Assembly: GCA_016717655.1 (NCBI GenBank)
Contig: JADKFC010000002.1
Location: 186,001 to 250,000 of the forward strand
DNA length: 64,000 bases
Source: Saprospiraceae bacterium
GTDB taxonomy: Bacteria; Bacteroidota; Bacteroidia; Chitinophagales; Saprospiraceae
Direction of reading: 5' to 3'
The first letter of the stretch is position 1, and every line of letters starts with the position of its first letter. Of the stretch, positions 9,943 through 19,573 are shown one piece after another. The translations under genes were made by a program, and so were the position numbers. The notes under the pieces are model-generated. The model was given only the letters and a program-made list of their open reading frames with translations. It searched no databases and had not been told where the DNA came from.

Positions 9943-10122
9943 GGAAAAATAATTACTGGTTTCTATTCACTTAAAATCTAAAGCACTGTTAAAAGTGGTG
10001 GCTAAAATACAAAATGTCTGTTAACATTTCCATGATAATAACCATTATCCATAAAAAATGTTATTTTTGGATAAATGGACCTTGGCTGAGGTTTTTTGAA
10101 CCCCCAATAAAGCGGATTTTTG

Positions 10123-10710
10123 ATGATTGCAATTGACGATGTACTTGTAAGTGAAGACATAGTAGAAAAACACTTTATCTGCAACCTGGATGCCTGCAAA
10201 GGCGCCTGTTGTTGGGAAGGGGATTATGGTGCCCCCATGACCCAAAAGGAAGCTGATGAATTTGAAGAAAACAAAGAAAAGATCCTGCCCTTTATGGATG
10301 AAGCGGGAAAAGAATACCTTCTAAAAAACGCTACATCTAAGTATTATAGGGCTGTAAAAATGCTGGGAACTCCGCTTTTGCGCAACAAACGCTGCGTTTT
10401 TCTGACTTTTGATGAAAAAGGCTTTGGCCTGTGTGGCATTGAAAAAGCCTATAAAGAGGGTGCCTTGCCATTTAATAAGCCGGTATCCTGCCACCTCTAC
10501 CCCATTCGGGTACTAAAAAACGAAGCCCAGGGCTTTGAAGCGTGGAACTATGATAGGTGGGATATCTGTAGCGAAGCCTGTAAGTTGGGAAAAAAACATA
10601 AACTTCCCATCCATCGATTTGTCAAAGATGCCATAATAAGATACAAGGGGCCAGCGTTTTATGAAGCCCTCGATGCTTATTATATTGACCATTATCCCAA
10701 TAATGAATAA
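10123..10710 (+). CDS. DUF3109 family cysteine-rich protein
   Basis: A 195-residue protein of unknown function. Cysteines cluster as ICNLDACKGACCWEGDYGAP near the N-terminus, with further conserved-looking Cys in NKRCVFL, GLCGIEKA, VSCHLYPIRV and WDICSEACKLG, suggesting a bound metal or Fe-S cluster as in the related YkgJ/zinc- or iron-chelating families (inference). The ATG at 10123 is preferred over the TTG just before it. A TATTTTTG (10062-10069) could be the -7 promoter element. The next gene starts immediately after the stop codon, so the two are probably co-translated. Confidence 0.85.
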   Translation: MIAIDDVLVSEDIVEKHFICNLDACKGACCWEGDYGAPMTQKEADEFEENKEKILPFMDEAGKEYLLKNATSKYYRAVKMLGTPLLRNKRCVFLTFDEKGFGLCGIEKAYKEGALPFNKPVSCHLYPIRVLKNEAQGFEAWNYDRWDICSEACKLGKKHKLPIHRFVKDAIIRYKGPAFYEALDAYYIDHYPNNE

Positions 10711-11211
10711 ATGATTCTGGCCTACATCTGGATCTTGCTTTTGCTGAATGGCCCGGACCGGACACCCTCCGATTTGGAAAATCGCCGCATGCTGGATGCT
10801 GTCAATCAGCTGAGGAGCCAGGGCTGTTATTGTGGCCGCAAGTACATGCCCGCAGCAGAGCCCCTGACATGGAATGATACCCTATATCTAAGTGCCATGA
10901 ATCACGCCATAGAAATGCACGATTTTGACTTCTTTGCTCATTATTCAAAAGATGGTAAAAATATTGGAGAAAGACTAGACGCCTTTGAATATCCCTGGCA
11001 ATATGCAGGAGAAAACCTGGGTGAGGGTCAGACCTCATTTGAAGAAGTGCTCCGAGACTGGCTTCAAAGCCGGAGCCACTGCAGAATGCTCATGAACCCC
11101 AATATGACAGAGATGGCAGTGGCACGATATAAAAATATCTGGGTTCAACACTTTGGTACCAAGTTACCCAAAGGAGCTGTAAGAAAAAACATTAAGGAAA
11201 GCAACGGATAA
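10711..11211 (+). CDS. CAP/SCP-domain secreted protein
   Basis: A 166-residue protein with a short hydrophobic N-terminus (signal-like, 1-14) and a CAP (SCP/PR-1/Ag5) domain. Domain signatures are the paired positions NHAIEMHDFDFFAHYSKDG, the GENLGEG motif and a final WVQHFG strand. CAP proteins are extracytoplasmic, with lipid-binding or protease-like roles in some members; a specific role cannot be assigned. The ATG directly follows the stop codon of the DUF3109 gene. Confidence 0.82.
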   Translation: MILAYIWILLLLNGPDRTPSDLENRRMLDAVNQLRSQGCYCGRKYMPAAEPLTWNDTLYLSAMNHAIEMHDFDFFAHYSKDGKNIGERLDAFEYPWQYAGENLGEGQTSFEEVLRDWLQSRSHCRMLMNPNMTEMAVARYKNIWVQHFGTKLPKGAVRKNIKESNG

Positions 11212-11237
11212 AAAAAACAGCGGGCTTTTACACCCGC
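11205..11237 (-). terminator. Terminator of the flavoprotein gene
   Basis: On the minus strand GCGGG...CCCGC (233-237 with 220-224 in the 11 kb range) makes a stem followed by TG and a run of T, 49 bp past the stop of the SQR-like gene. It lies between convergent genes. Confidence 0.7.
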
Positions 11238-11285
11238 CGAATCCTGGTTTTGTTCTCTGATCTTTATGTTTCAGAATAAACGAAA

Positions 11286-12485
11286 CTATGGTAAATAAGA
11301 CAATCCGTTTCTCAGCTTCCACATGAAGTATTTTTCCAACATCAGTTTAAATACATCGTAGAAAACATTGGGTATCATAATCGCTATCTTTCTGGGCTTA
11401 AAGAGACTGTTGCTAAAGATAATAACCTCTTTTTCACCGGCATCCATGATACACAGACCGGTAATTTTACCCCAGGGTTTTTCTTCCATCTCTGGTTTTC
11501 CCAAAATGGTGTTGATCACATTGTGAGCTACGATTTTTCCCGTAACATCGCTGGGGTAACCGGTTTTGGGTATGGTAAAAGGCACTTCGCCCTGTACAAA
11601 TGGAGGTTTAACATCTACAGTTAATCCTGCCGCCCACACATTGTTTAATTTCTGGTGCCTGTAAGAAGGTAAGACAGGGATAAAATGGTTGGGGCCTGTT
11701 TCGAGTCCAGGACTATTGGCTATAAAATCAACCCCTACAAACGGAGGCATGAACATGTTGAAACGAGATTCAATTTCTTCACCGGTGCTCAGAACTACTT
11801 TGTCTTTTGTCACCTCTTTGATGCCCACTCCTGTCCTGTATTGGATGTGGAACATTTCCATAAATTTTTTCAACATGGCCTCACCGAGTGGCATTCCTTC
11901 AATGCCAAAGTGTCCCAGGAAGGGCTCAGGTGTGACCCAGTACAAATCTACTTTTTGTCTGATGTTTTGGGTTCTCAGCCATTTTTCTACATTGAATAAA
12001 AATTCATAGGCCGCCCCCATACAACCGGCACTTTGGGTAGCTCCAATTACAATGGGGCCGGGGTTTTTCTTAAACTCATCCAGTTTTGCTCTGGTGTCCA
12101 TGGCTCCCGGAGGTGTACCTATATAACAGGCATGTTCTTTAATGCCTGGAGCGATGTCAAAATTTACCTTAGGCCCTGTGGCTATCACCAGGTGGTCATA
12201 GTCATACACACCTTTTTCTGTGTATACTTTATTGGCGGCGGTGTCCACTTTTAGGGCAGAATCCAGCACAAAATTAACCCCTCTTTTGGCCAAAACCTTT
12301 TCGCGGGGCACTACAATTTGGCTGACCTCTCTTCTCCGTGTGGGGACCCAGATAAGAGATGGGATGTACAAAAAATCAGGACTCCTATCTATAAGGGTAA
12401 CTTCTACCTTGTCTTTGAGTTTTCTTTTAATTTCCATAGCGGCGGTAGATCCTGCAAAATTTCCACCAATTACCAGTACTTTCAT
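11286..12485 (-). CDS. NAD(P)/FAD-dependent oxidoreductase, sulfide:quinone reductase-like
   Basis: A 399-residue two-dinucleotide-binding-domain flavoprotein. The N-terminal FAD loop is VIGGNFAGST; the second binding region includes HLVIATGPKVNF; the C-terminal part has an amphipathic segment (KIAIMIPNVFYDVFKLMLEKYFMWKL) as in membrane-bound SQR/NDH-2-like enzymes. The layout fits sulfide:quinone reductases, which pass electrons from sulfide to the quinone pool. Cys154-like (AGCMGAAYE) could be one of the redox cysteines, but I cannot confirm the full catalytic set, so the substrate stays open. A -7 element (TAACTTTG, 12502-12509) precedes the start. Confidence 0.8.
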   Translation of the reverse strand: MKVLVIGGNFAGSTAAMEIKRKLKDKVEVTLIDRSPDFLYIPSLIWVPTRRREVSQIVVPREKVLAKRGVNFVLDSALKVDTAANKVYTEKGVYDYDHLVIATGPKVNFDIAPGIKEHACYIGTPPGAMDTRAKLDEFKKNPGPIVIGATQSAGCMGAAYEFLFNVEKWLRTQNIRQKVDLYWVTPEPFLGHFGIEGMPLGEAMLKKFMEMFHIQYRTGVGIKEVTKDKVVLSTGEEIESRFNMFMPPFVGVDFIANSPGLETGPNHFIPVLPSYRHQKLNNVWAAGLTVDVKPPFVQGEVPFTIPKTGYPSDVTGKIVAHNVINTILGKPEMEEKPWGKITGLCIMDAGEKEVIIFSNSLFKPRKIAIMIPNVFYDVFKLMLEKYFMWKLRNGLSYLP

Positions 12486-12602
12486 TGTCTTAATTTTGTA
12501 ACAAAGTTACCGACTGGCTCTAAATAGCTGCGTAACCCATACTACACAGATCAATGAGGAATTTCAATTCAAAAAATGACCGAAATCATTAAAAGTGGCA
12601 CC

Positions 12603-14179
12603 TTAAGAACTGCAGGATAACATTGAGCAACCTGGTTTTTCAAAGGCCCAGTCCGGACTTTTTACAAACCAGACATCATCCCCATCTAGCTGTAAATAAG
12701 GTGTTTTGGAAAATTGATACAAAGAATCAATTTTGGAATAATCTCCTTTTCGGCTGCTTCAATGGCCAGTTGTACCATGTAATTGCGCAAAACAAATCTG
12801 GGGTTTACTGCATTCATTGCCAAAATTCGTTCTGCATCAACAGAATTTTCTGCTTGCAACCTGCCAGTGTACCATGCTAACCAAGAATGCCAGTCTGTCA
12901 TTTTGGGTTCAAGGATAGAAGCCCCTAAATAGGAGGTTTCTCTTATTAAAATTTCCGAGGTTTCAGTTCCAACATTTTTTGCATTTATTTGACTCAGACT
13001 TCTAAAAAACAAGGTATAGTCTATGCGATCGCGTTCCATTAAATCAAGGAGATGGCGGATCTGAAAAACATCTTCTTCTTGTGAGGTGGTAAGACCCAAT
13101 TTGGATCTCATCATGGCGAGGTAACTTTTTTTGTATTTAACAGGAAAGGCAGAAAGGATCTCTTGCAAGCCTTCGGTTTCCTCGATCAAGGGATAAAGGG
13201 CATTTGCCAGCTTCCACAAATTCCACAAACAGATGTTGGCTTGCTCGCCAAAGGCATATCTTTTACCATCTTTATCGGTCGTATTGGGCGTCCACCCTTC
13301 TTCATAAGCCTCAAGCCAGCCATAGGGGCCATAGTCTATGGTTAAGCCCAAAATAGACATATTATCGGTATTCATTACTCCATGCACAAAGCCTACTCTA
13401 AGCCAATTCACCACCATTTCCAGGGTATTATCAGCCATTTCTGCCAGCATTCGCAGGTACGCCTCTTTTCCGGGCTCACCGAGGTGGGGAAAATATTGTT
13501 GAAGGGTAAAATCGGCCAGTAATTTTAAAGTCACATGGTCTTGTCTGGCAGCCAGAATTTCAAAATTGCCAAATCGCAAAAAAGAAGGAGCCACTCTGCA
13601 CACCACAGCACCCGGCTCATAAGCGGCATTGCCATCATACATCATATCGCGGAGCACCTGGTCTCCCGTTGCCACAACTGACAAGGCACGGGTAGTAGGT
13701 ATACCTAAAAAATGGACAGCTTCACTGCATAAAAACTCACGGATAGAAGATCTCAAAACGGCCAAGCCGTCGGCGCTGCGGGAATAAGGGGTGGGCCCGG
13801 CTCCTTTTAATTGAAAAGTAACATTTCCAGTTTTAGCTGAGTATTCACCCAGATTTATGGCCCTGCCATCTCCCAGCTGCCCTGCCCAGTGACCAAACTG
13901 ATGACCTCCATAACACAGGGCATAGGGCTTCCAGCCAGCCTGGATTGAGTTGCCTGATAACAAATCTGCCCATGCCTGCCGTTGTTCTGTACTAAAATCC
14001 AGACCCAGTTCTGTTGCCAATTCATCCGCATAAGCGATCAATGTGGCTTTACTGCAGGGTTTTGGGCTAACAAATGAATAAACTGCTTGCTCAACCTGCC
14101 TCCTGTAATTATCCGTAATTGGATCGGCAGGCAGGGCTGAGGTCAAAATATTTTGCAGAGGTAGATCAATGGCCTTCAT
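12603..14179 (-). CDS. selO: Protein adenylyltransferase SelO (YdiU), reading frame broken near the 3' end
   Basis: Pseudokinase-fold enzyme that transfers AMP to protein Ser/Thr/Tyr residues, linked to redox stress. Kinase-like elements are FQLKGAGPTPYSRSADG, SSIREFLCSEA, and the Asn/Asp metal site HGVMNTDNMSILG. As read, the frame stops at 12686 after non-family residues. One more T in the T4 run at 12747-12750 restores AAEKGDYSKIDSLYQFS and continues to PGCSMLSCSS ending at 12603. That ending has the C-terminal Cys known from SelO as a redox-switch cysteine. The corrected protein is 525 aa, family-typical. A sequencing error is more likely than a true mutation. Confidence 0.93.
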
Positions 14180-14262
14180 GCCTTTTTAACAAACAAGTAA
14201 TGTATAGGTTGCAGGTTCACAAAGTAAAATATTAAATTAGCGCTGAATGCAAAATTTGTAAG

Positions 14263-15000
14263 ATGAATTCACCGACCATTAAGATAGTCAACCCACAAAA
14301 TGTAGTGATAGAATATACGCGGGCGACTCTGGGTAACCGAATCCTTGCCAGGATCATTGATCTGGTGATTTGGTACGCCCTCATCATAGTAGCCGGCATT
14401 GCAGCAGGGGCAACCGGAAGCTGGGTGTTGGGGATCATTCTTTTTTTACCTATCTTTTTTTATACCTTTTTGACCGAAACACTCAGCAATGGCCAGACTC
14501 CGGGTAAAAAAACCATGAGCCTGCGTGTGATTGCCCGAGACGGCGGCAAACTTAGCAGCCTTGCCCTGTTGCTTAGATGGGTGATGCTTCTGATAGATCT
14601 ATGGCTTACCCAGGGTGTTGCCGGTATCATTTCTATTGTGGTATCTAAGAATGGACAACGACTGGGAGATTTGACAGCAGATACTTATGTTATTTCCACT
14701 CAAAAACCACCCTCAGCTGCCACACTCAATAAATTCATCGACCGGGCCGATTATGAAGTAAGTTATCCGGAGGCTGTTCAATTATCTGATATTGATATAC
14801 AAACGATCAGAATGGTACTCAATAATCGTAAAATAAACAGGAAACCACTAATTGAAGCCGCCGCCAGAAAAGTGGAAAAGGTATTGGAAGTACAGGCCAT
14901 GGACAACGATGCCAAATTTTTGCAAAAAATAGTATTGGACAATGCCTATCTGGAACGAAAGGCCCGACAAGAAGCGGCTGAGTGGTCATCAGAGGATTAA
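14263..15000 (+). CDS. RDD family membrane protein
   Basis: A 245-residue protein with an RDD transporter-like domain: the first helix carries NRILARIIDLVIWY, with Arg and Asp in the family positions, and further hydrophobic segments run up to about residue 150. A charged, helical cytoplasmic tail of about 90 residues follows. RDD proteins are poorly understood; some have Na+/H+ antiport activity. It diverges from selO across an 83-bp gap and ends against a terminator serving the opposite gene. Confidence 0.85.
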   Translation: MNSPTIKIVNPQNVVIEYTRATLGNRILARIIDLVIWYALIIVAGIAAGATGSWVLGIILFLPIFFYTFLTETLSNGQTPGKKTMSLRVIARDGGKLSSLALLLRWVMLLIDLWLTQGVAGIISIVVSKNGQRLGDLTADTYVISTQKPPSAATLNKFIDRADYEVSYPEAVQLSDIDIQTIRMVLNNRKINRKPLIEAAARKVEKVLEVQAMDNDAKFLQKIVLDNAYLERKARQEAAEWSSED

Positions 15001-15034
15001 AAAAAAGAAGTCCGGGCTTCCCAACCCAGACTTC
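14999..15034 (-). terminator. Strong rho-independent terminator after the TonB receptor gene
   Basis: On the minus strand GAAGTCTGGG pairs with CCCGGACTTC (15025-15034 with 15007-15016) and is followed by a run of T. It lies 32 bp past the stop codon at 15066. Confidence 0.85.
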
Positions 15035-15065
15035 AGTGGTATGAATACTTTGTAAAAAGTCTTCC

Positions 15066-17813
15066 TTATTTAAGGCTGTAACCCAAGGTCACAGTAAACA
15101 ACTTGCCCGGCTTGTACAAATCAAAGATCGCTGCTGAACCATCAAAGGTGTCATAGGATCTAAGTTTTTGGCTATCCAACAGATTTTCACCCAAAATGGA
15201 TATAGCAAATTGTTTTTGACTGCCAAATTGTTTTGAAATTCTGGCATTTAAACTTTTAAAAGGCCTTTCATAAATGTTTTCAATCCTGCCAACACCAACC
15301 ACAGAAAGTTTTGAGGATTGAACATTGTATGTGGCTGAAGCTTCCCACCCGGATTGGCTGTCAACGTAAGACAAGGCAACGTTTAAGATAGAAGGCGACA
15401 ATCCTACCAGAGGCACTTCAGCTTTAACAATCGTATAATTGGCGGATAAGGTAAATGGATTAAATTTTTCTGCGATGAAACCCAGTTTTTTATTGACCTC
15501 CAATTCAACTCCATAAACATCGGTATCAGCAAAATTTCTTGGGATAAAGTTGGTTGGATTGGCGGCATCAAATACGGTCAATTGAATCGGATTGTAAAAC
15601 TGCTTGTAGAATGCACTCACAGAAATCAATTCACCTCCATTTAGGTATTTCTCAATACGCAAATCATAGTTATTGATATCCGTTTGTTTCAAACCAATAT
15701 TTCCGAGGAAGGTTCTATCTGTGATTCTGTCCTGAATCTGAGCGATAGAATTTTCCTTAAATGTAGGTCTTGCAAGGGTTCTGTTAAAAGAAGCCCTCAA
15801 ATTGGTTTTTGGCATAAACTCATAAACTGCGCTGAAAGATGGAAGAAATGAAGATTTGTCAAAAACCTTCTGGCCATTGTAAACAATTGAACCCTGATTA
15901 TTGGAACCGGTATATCGTGTTTCTGCTTTTTCGAATCGTACACCATAAGCCAATTTTATCTTTTCATTTATTGGCATTTCCTGCATTACATAGACTGCAT
16001 AAATTCTTTGAGATGCGTTGAAAGTATTGGCCGGTTCATAGTTACCTACTACATAAGCTCCGGTTTTGTTTTCTGCTGTCCACAGGTTGCCGTCCTTTAA
16101 AATATTATTGGCATTGCCTTCAATATTGAGTTCCGATTGGTTGTTGACCCTGATGAGAAAGTTATATATTTCAAAGTCTCTTTCTTTTAGTGTGTTGTAA
16201 CTTCCTGCTTTGATTTTGGATTCAAGTCCATTTTTTAAAGCAAAGGTATAACTCAGGTCTACCCTGCCATTGTAATTCACCTCACTGAGGTTTCGGTAAA
16301 TCCTGGTCACCTCTGCTCCTACAGCAGGCCTCAATACTGGGTTGCCTGCTTCGGTAACATCAAAGCCGGTTGTACGAATGTCGGGTTCATTCACATTGAC
16401 AAGTGTTGGACTCAACTTCCAATCCACAGCCAAACGACCTTTGGCAAGGGCATGTTTGCCGGAAAGGGAAACATTGGTAATTTCTCTCTGATAGTATTCG
16501 AGGTTATCTCTTTGAATAACGGAAGAATTCAGCTCCAGGTTGGCTTGTGTCAATCGTCCAGCCTTTGACTCTCCACTTTGGATGCGCAATACTTCAAGAC
16601 CCACCTTGTTATTGCCTCTTTTATAGCTCAGGCCTCCCAATGCGCTCCATAATACATTGGTTTCGCTTAGGGTACCACTGGTTTCTCTGTTTACAAAATA
16701 GCCGGTATCGGTTATGTTTCTGTAATATTCACCCAACCTCACATCGTCATAATGATTGTAGGTATGTGAGTAATTGAGTCCCATGATATAACCGAGGCTG
16801 CCTCCCCACATTTTTTTCTGATTTCCACCAGAAAATGAAAATGCCTTGTTGAGATTGTTGGTAGTAGGTGTTGCTGCCAGTACAGGATTAAAAGCTTTGG
16901 TAGCAGACTCCAGAGCAGGATTCTTTAAAGATGGATCCGGGAGTTCAATATTTTTATAAAACGGCAGAGCCCTTGTACCATCATCAAAGCCCAAAACATC
17001 TGTACTTCCTCCTTTGTAGCTTAGAAAGTTAGATTTAAAGTGCATGTCTGGATTGTAGCCCATTGATATGGATGCGCTAAAAGTTTTTGTTTCAGGAAAA
17101 TCTTTGGTGATAATGTCAACAGCCCCTCCAGTAAAATCACCTTGGAGGTCAGGTGAAAATGTTTTATACACCAAGAGGTTGTCCACAAGATTGGTTGGGA
17201 AAATATCAGTTTGTACTGAGTTTTTATCAGGATCAAGTCCAGGAATTTCTATACTGTTAAGAATAATTTTTGTATAACGATCACCCAATCCACGCACTAC
17301 AATGTGTTTTCCGCCTTCAACAGATACACCGGTTACTCTTCTGAGTGCCTCACCCGCATTGCCATCTCCGTTTCTTTTGATTGACTGAGAAGATATACCA
17401 TCCAATAAATTAGGTGTACGCTGCTTAATGGTAGCAATGGCAGATTCAGTGTTTCTTACCTGTGTTGCGGTAACAACTACTTCTTCAATCATGTGGCTTG
17501 ATTCCTGCATTCTGAGATCAACTAAATTGACCTTACCTGCTGCAACAATCACATCTTTAATTATGAGGTCATTGAAGCCAATGTAAGAAATGCTCAAAGT
17601 ATAACTTCCAGGAGCAATTGAAATTTCATAGATACCATCCAAATCGGTGGTAGTTCCTGACCCTGTTTGATTCACGACCACGTTGGCAAACATGACCGGT
17701 TCTCCGGTTTTATCGTCAATTACTTTACCTCTGATGATACCATTTTGGGCTTCAAGAGGTGCAAGGGAAATGCAAAAAATAAGGAATGTAAAAATTTTGA
17801 TTAAAGTATTCAT
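15066..17813 (-). CDS. TonB-dependent receptor
   Basis: A 915-residue outer-membrane receptor. It has a signal peptide (1-22, ending LEAQ), a carboxypeptidase-regulatory-like domain (about 25-110; KVIDDKTGEPVMFANVVV), a plug with EEVVVTATQVRNTESAIATI and RRVTGVSVEGGKHIVVRGLGDRY, and a barrel ending GKLFTVTLGYSLK. The plug wording (VRGLGDRYTK, LPGLDP-like SIEIPGLDP) places it near the TonB-Xanth-Caul type receptors. It lies downstream of a lipoprotein gene on the same strand with a hairpin between them, so the two probably form a receptor plus surface-lipoprotein pair. The ligand is unknown. Confidence 0.93.
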   Translation of the reverse strand: MNTLIKIFTFLIFCISLAPLEAQNGIIRGKVIDDKTGEPVMFANVVVNQTGSGTTTDLDGIYEISIAPGSYTLSISYIGFNDLIIKDVIVAAGKVNLVDLRMQESSHMIEEVVVTATQVRNTESAIATIKQRTPNLLDGISSQSIKRNGDGNAGEALRRVTGVSVEGGKHIVVRGLGDRYTKIILNSIEIPGLDPDKNSVQTDIFPTNLVDNLLVYKTFSPDLQGDFTGGAVDIITKDFPETKTFSASISMGYNPDMHFKSNFLSYKGGSTDVLGFDDGTRALPFYKNIELPDPSLKNPALESATKAFNPVLAATPTTNNLNKAFSFSGGNQKKMWGGSLGYIMGLNYSHTYNHYDDVRLGEYYRNITDTGYFVNRETSGTLSETNVLWSALGGLSYKRGNNKVGLEVLRIQSGESKAGRLTQANLELNSSVIQRDNLEYYQREITNVSLSGKHALAKGRLAVDWKLSPTLVNVNEPDIRTTGFDVTEAGNPVLRPAVGAEVTRIYRNLSEVNYNGRVDLSYTFALKNGLESKIKAGSYNTLKERDFEIYNFLIRVNNQSELNIEGNANNILKDGNLWTAENKTGAYVVGNYEPANTFNASQRIYAVYVMQEMPINEKIKLAYGVRFEKAETRYTGSNNQGSIVYNGQKVFDKSSFLPSFSAVYEFMPKTNLRASFNRTLARPTFKENSIAQIQDRITDRTFLGNIGLKQTDINNYDLRIEKYLNGGELISVSAFYKQFYNPIQLTVFDAANPTNFIPRNFADTDVYGVELEVNKKLGFIAEKFNPFTLSANYTIVKAEVPLVGLSPSILNVALSYVDSQSGWEASATYNVQSSKLSVVGVGRIENIYERPFKSLNARISKQFGSQKQFAISILGENLLDSQKLRSYDTFDGSAAIFDLYKPGKLFTVTLGYSLK

Positions 17814-17832
17814 GATATTGATTTAATATAAA

Positions 17833-17867
17833 AGAAGGAACCCTGATTGGGAAGTGAGTTCCTTCTT
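17833..17867 (-). terminator. Hairpin between lipoprotein and receptor genes
   Basis: AGAAGGAAC (minus strand) pairs with GTTCCTTCT and is followed by TTTTATAT. It sits between the lipoprotein stop (17880) and the receptor start (17813). It may be a partial terminator or an mRNA-stabilising element that sets unequal expression of the pair; that is inference. Confidence 0.6.
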
Positions 17868-17879
17868 TCTGTGATTTGA

Positions 17880-19328
17880 TTATTGTAATTTATTTTTTGT
17901 AGAAAGGTATGTCCATGTGTTGAATGCTGCCTTGTTGGCTCCTACTGTTGAAGTACCAGTTACTTTGTTGCCATTGGTGCCAAACAAACCATCAATCAGC
18001 TCCTCATAAGATGCAGATACATTATTGAGGCACTCTTTTTGAGCAGCTGCGTCACTGGCTCCGGAATCAGTATAAACTCTGGTAGCATCAGCAGCTGTAA
18101 TTTCTGTATCTAAAATCTGGCAATTTTTAATTACCAGTCTTCCATCTCTCAGATAGGTAAATGCATCGGTCTTTTCAGCACAAGAAGAGGCTGTATTGAA
18201 AGCAGCTCTCACTGCGAGGTGTTTGCCTTTTTTGTATCCTTTAAAGCTGATATTTTCAAGTGTACCCTGGCATTTGGCTTTCAGGTCAGCTGCTGAAGTT
18301 AATATCTGATCAACAGCAATCACAGTTCCATTTTTTATGGTAAACAAACCATCTTTGTAAGTAGAGCCTTCAGGTCCATCCAATTCAAGTGCTTCATCTG
18401 TATTGTCGCTGCCGTGGATGATGTAAAAATTATCTACTGTACCTGAATAATTCTGATCCACATCAAGGGCATCATCACCAATAAAACCAACGGCAAGGTT
18501 TTTTACATTAACGGTACCACCAAATATTTCGAGTCCATCATCCAGATTACCAACGATCTCAATATTTTCAACTACGGTTCCGTTTCCTACACCACCAAGG
18601 GTAAGTCCATTGATTTCATTGCCATCACCGATCAGGGCACCTCCATGTCTGATGGATACATACTTTAATACACCTGAATTATCGACTGGTTCTGCACCAC
18701 CATATTTGCCATATGTCAAATCACCGGGAATACCCTCAATCTGAGTTTCCGTATCGCCATTGGTAGCAGAGATGGGCGCCTTCCCTAAAACGATCAATCC
18801 ACCCCATTTGCCAAAATCGTATTCCGTCAATGAATTACCAGCTTTTTGGCCCGGTCTTACATTGTCAAGTGTAGATGTAAAAATGATGGGTTTTTCTATA
18901 GTTCCTGCAGCCATGATCCTTGCCCCTCTGGAAATAATCAGGGCAGTTGCCAATGAGCCAATGCCCTCTCTTCCTTTGATCACAGTTCCCGGTTCGATAG
19001 TAAGGGTTACTCCTTCTTTTACATATACTTTTGTTGCCAGGATGTGGATCTTATCTGCAGTCCAAGTGGTATTGGTTGAAATTTCCCCGGTTACAACATT
19101 TTCTCCAAAAATGATGTCTTCACAATTTCCGTTTACACACTGTTCATCGGGTCCGCAAACCACCCCCGCACATGGATTAAAATTGGGATCGACCACACAT
19201 TTGTCGTTCTCACATACAAAACCAGCGGGACAATTGCCATCACACGGCTCATTGTCTGAACAACTGGTAATCAACATAAGGCTTCCAAAGAGAAGGATGA
19301 AAGTTTTCATCCAAATAATTTGTTTCAT
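17880..19328 (-). CDS. Lipoprotein with EGF-like Cys segment and parallel beta-helix
   Basis: A 482-residue secreted lipoprotein. The N-terminus is a lipoprotein signal (LMLITSCSDNEP; Cys about 23). Next is a short Cys-rich segment (CDGNCPAGFVCENDKC, then PCAGVVCGPDEQC) like EGF/Notch-type repeats. The remainder (from about 85) has beta-helix wording: VKEGVTLTIEPGTVIKG, GGLIVLGKAPI, DGLEIFGGTVNVKN and DDALDVDQN. The family partners TonB-dependent receptors in other Bacteroidota to my knowledge, but its function is not established. A -7 element (19349-19356) lies 20 bp upstream of the ATG, so it is the first gene of the pair. Confidence 0.8.
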   Translation of the reverse strand: MKQIIWMKTFILLFGSLMLITSCSDNEPCDGNCPAGFVCENDKCVVDPNFNPCAGVVCGPDEQCVNGNCEDIIFGENVVTGEISTNTTWTADKIHILATKVYVKEGVTLTIEPGTVIKGREGIGSLATALIISRGARIMAAGTIEKPIIFTSTLDNVRPGQKAGNSLTEYDFGKWGGLIVLGKAPISATNGDTETQIEGIPGDLTYGKYGGAEPVDNSGVLKYVSIRHGGALIGDGNEINGLTLGGVGNGTVVENIEIVGNLDDGLEIFGGTVNVKNLAVGFIGDDALDVDQNYSGTVDNFYIIHGSDNTDEALELDGPEGSTYKDGLFTIKNGTVIAVDQILTSAADLKAKCQGTLENISFKGYKKGKHLAVRAAFNTASSCAEKTDAFTYLRDGRLVIKNCQILDTEITAADATRVYTDSGASDAAAQKECLNNVSASYEELIDGLFGTNGNKVTGTSTVGANKAAFNTWTYLSTKNKLQ

Positions 19329-19348
19329 ACTGTTTCTTTATTTTAATG

Positions 19349-19356
19349 CAAAGGTA
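19349..19356 (-). promoter_or_regulatory. -7 promoter element for the lipoprotein/receptor pair
   Basis: TACCTTTG on the minus strand matches TAnnTTTG, 20 bp before the ATG at 19328. No clear TTG -33 element is seen, so expression may need an activator. Confidence 0.5.
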
Positions 19357-19558
19357 TCTTCCCACTATTAAGCCCTTGTAAAGGGTAAATTAAGCTATGG
19401 TTAAATACAGGGCCGATGAATTAACATTAGATTTACATTGTCCGGAAATAGATTCAATTAATTGTATACCTGATATTTATACATTGTACGTAATCTATAT
19501 ATTTTCTTACAAGAGTACACCTTCTCCATTAAAAAGCCTAACAGCGGCATGGAAAATG

Positions 19559-19566
19559 TAAATTTG
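19559..19566 (+). promoter_or_regulatory. -7 promoter element of rlmN
   Basis: TAAATTTG lies 7 bp upstream of the rlmN ATG. The transcript would be leaderless or nearly so. No clear -33 TTG. Confidence 0.45.
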
Positions 19567-19573
19567 CACCTGT

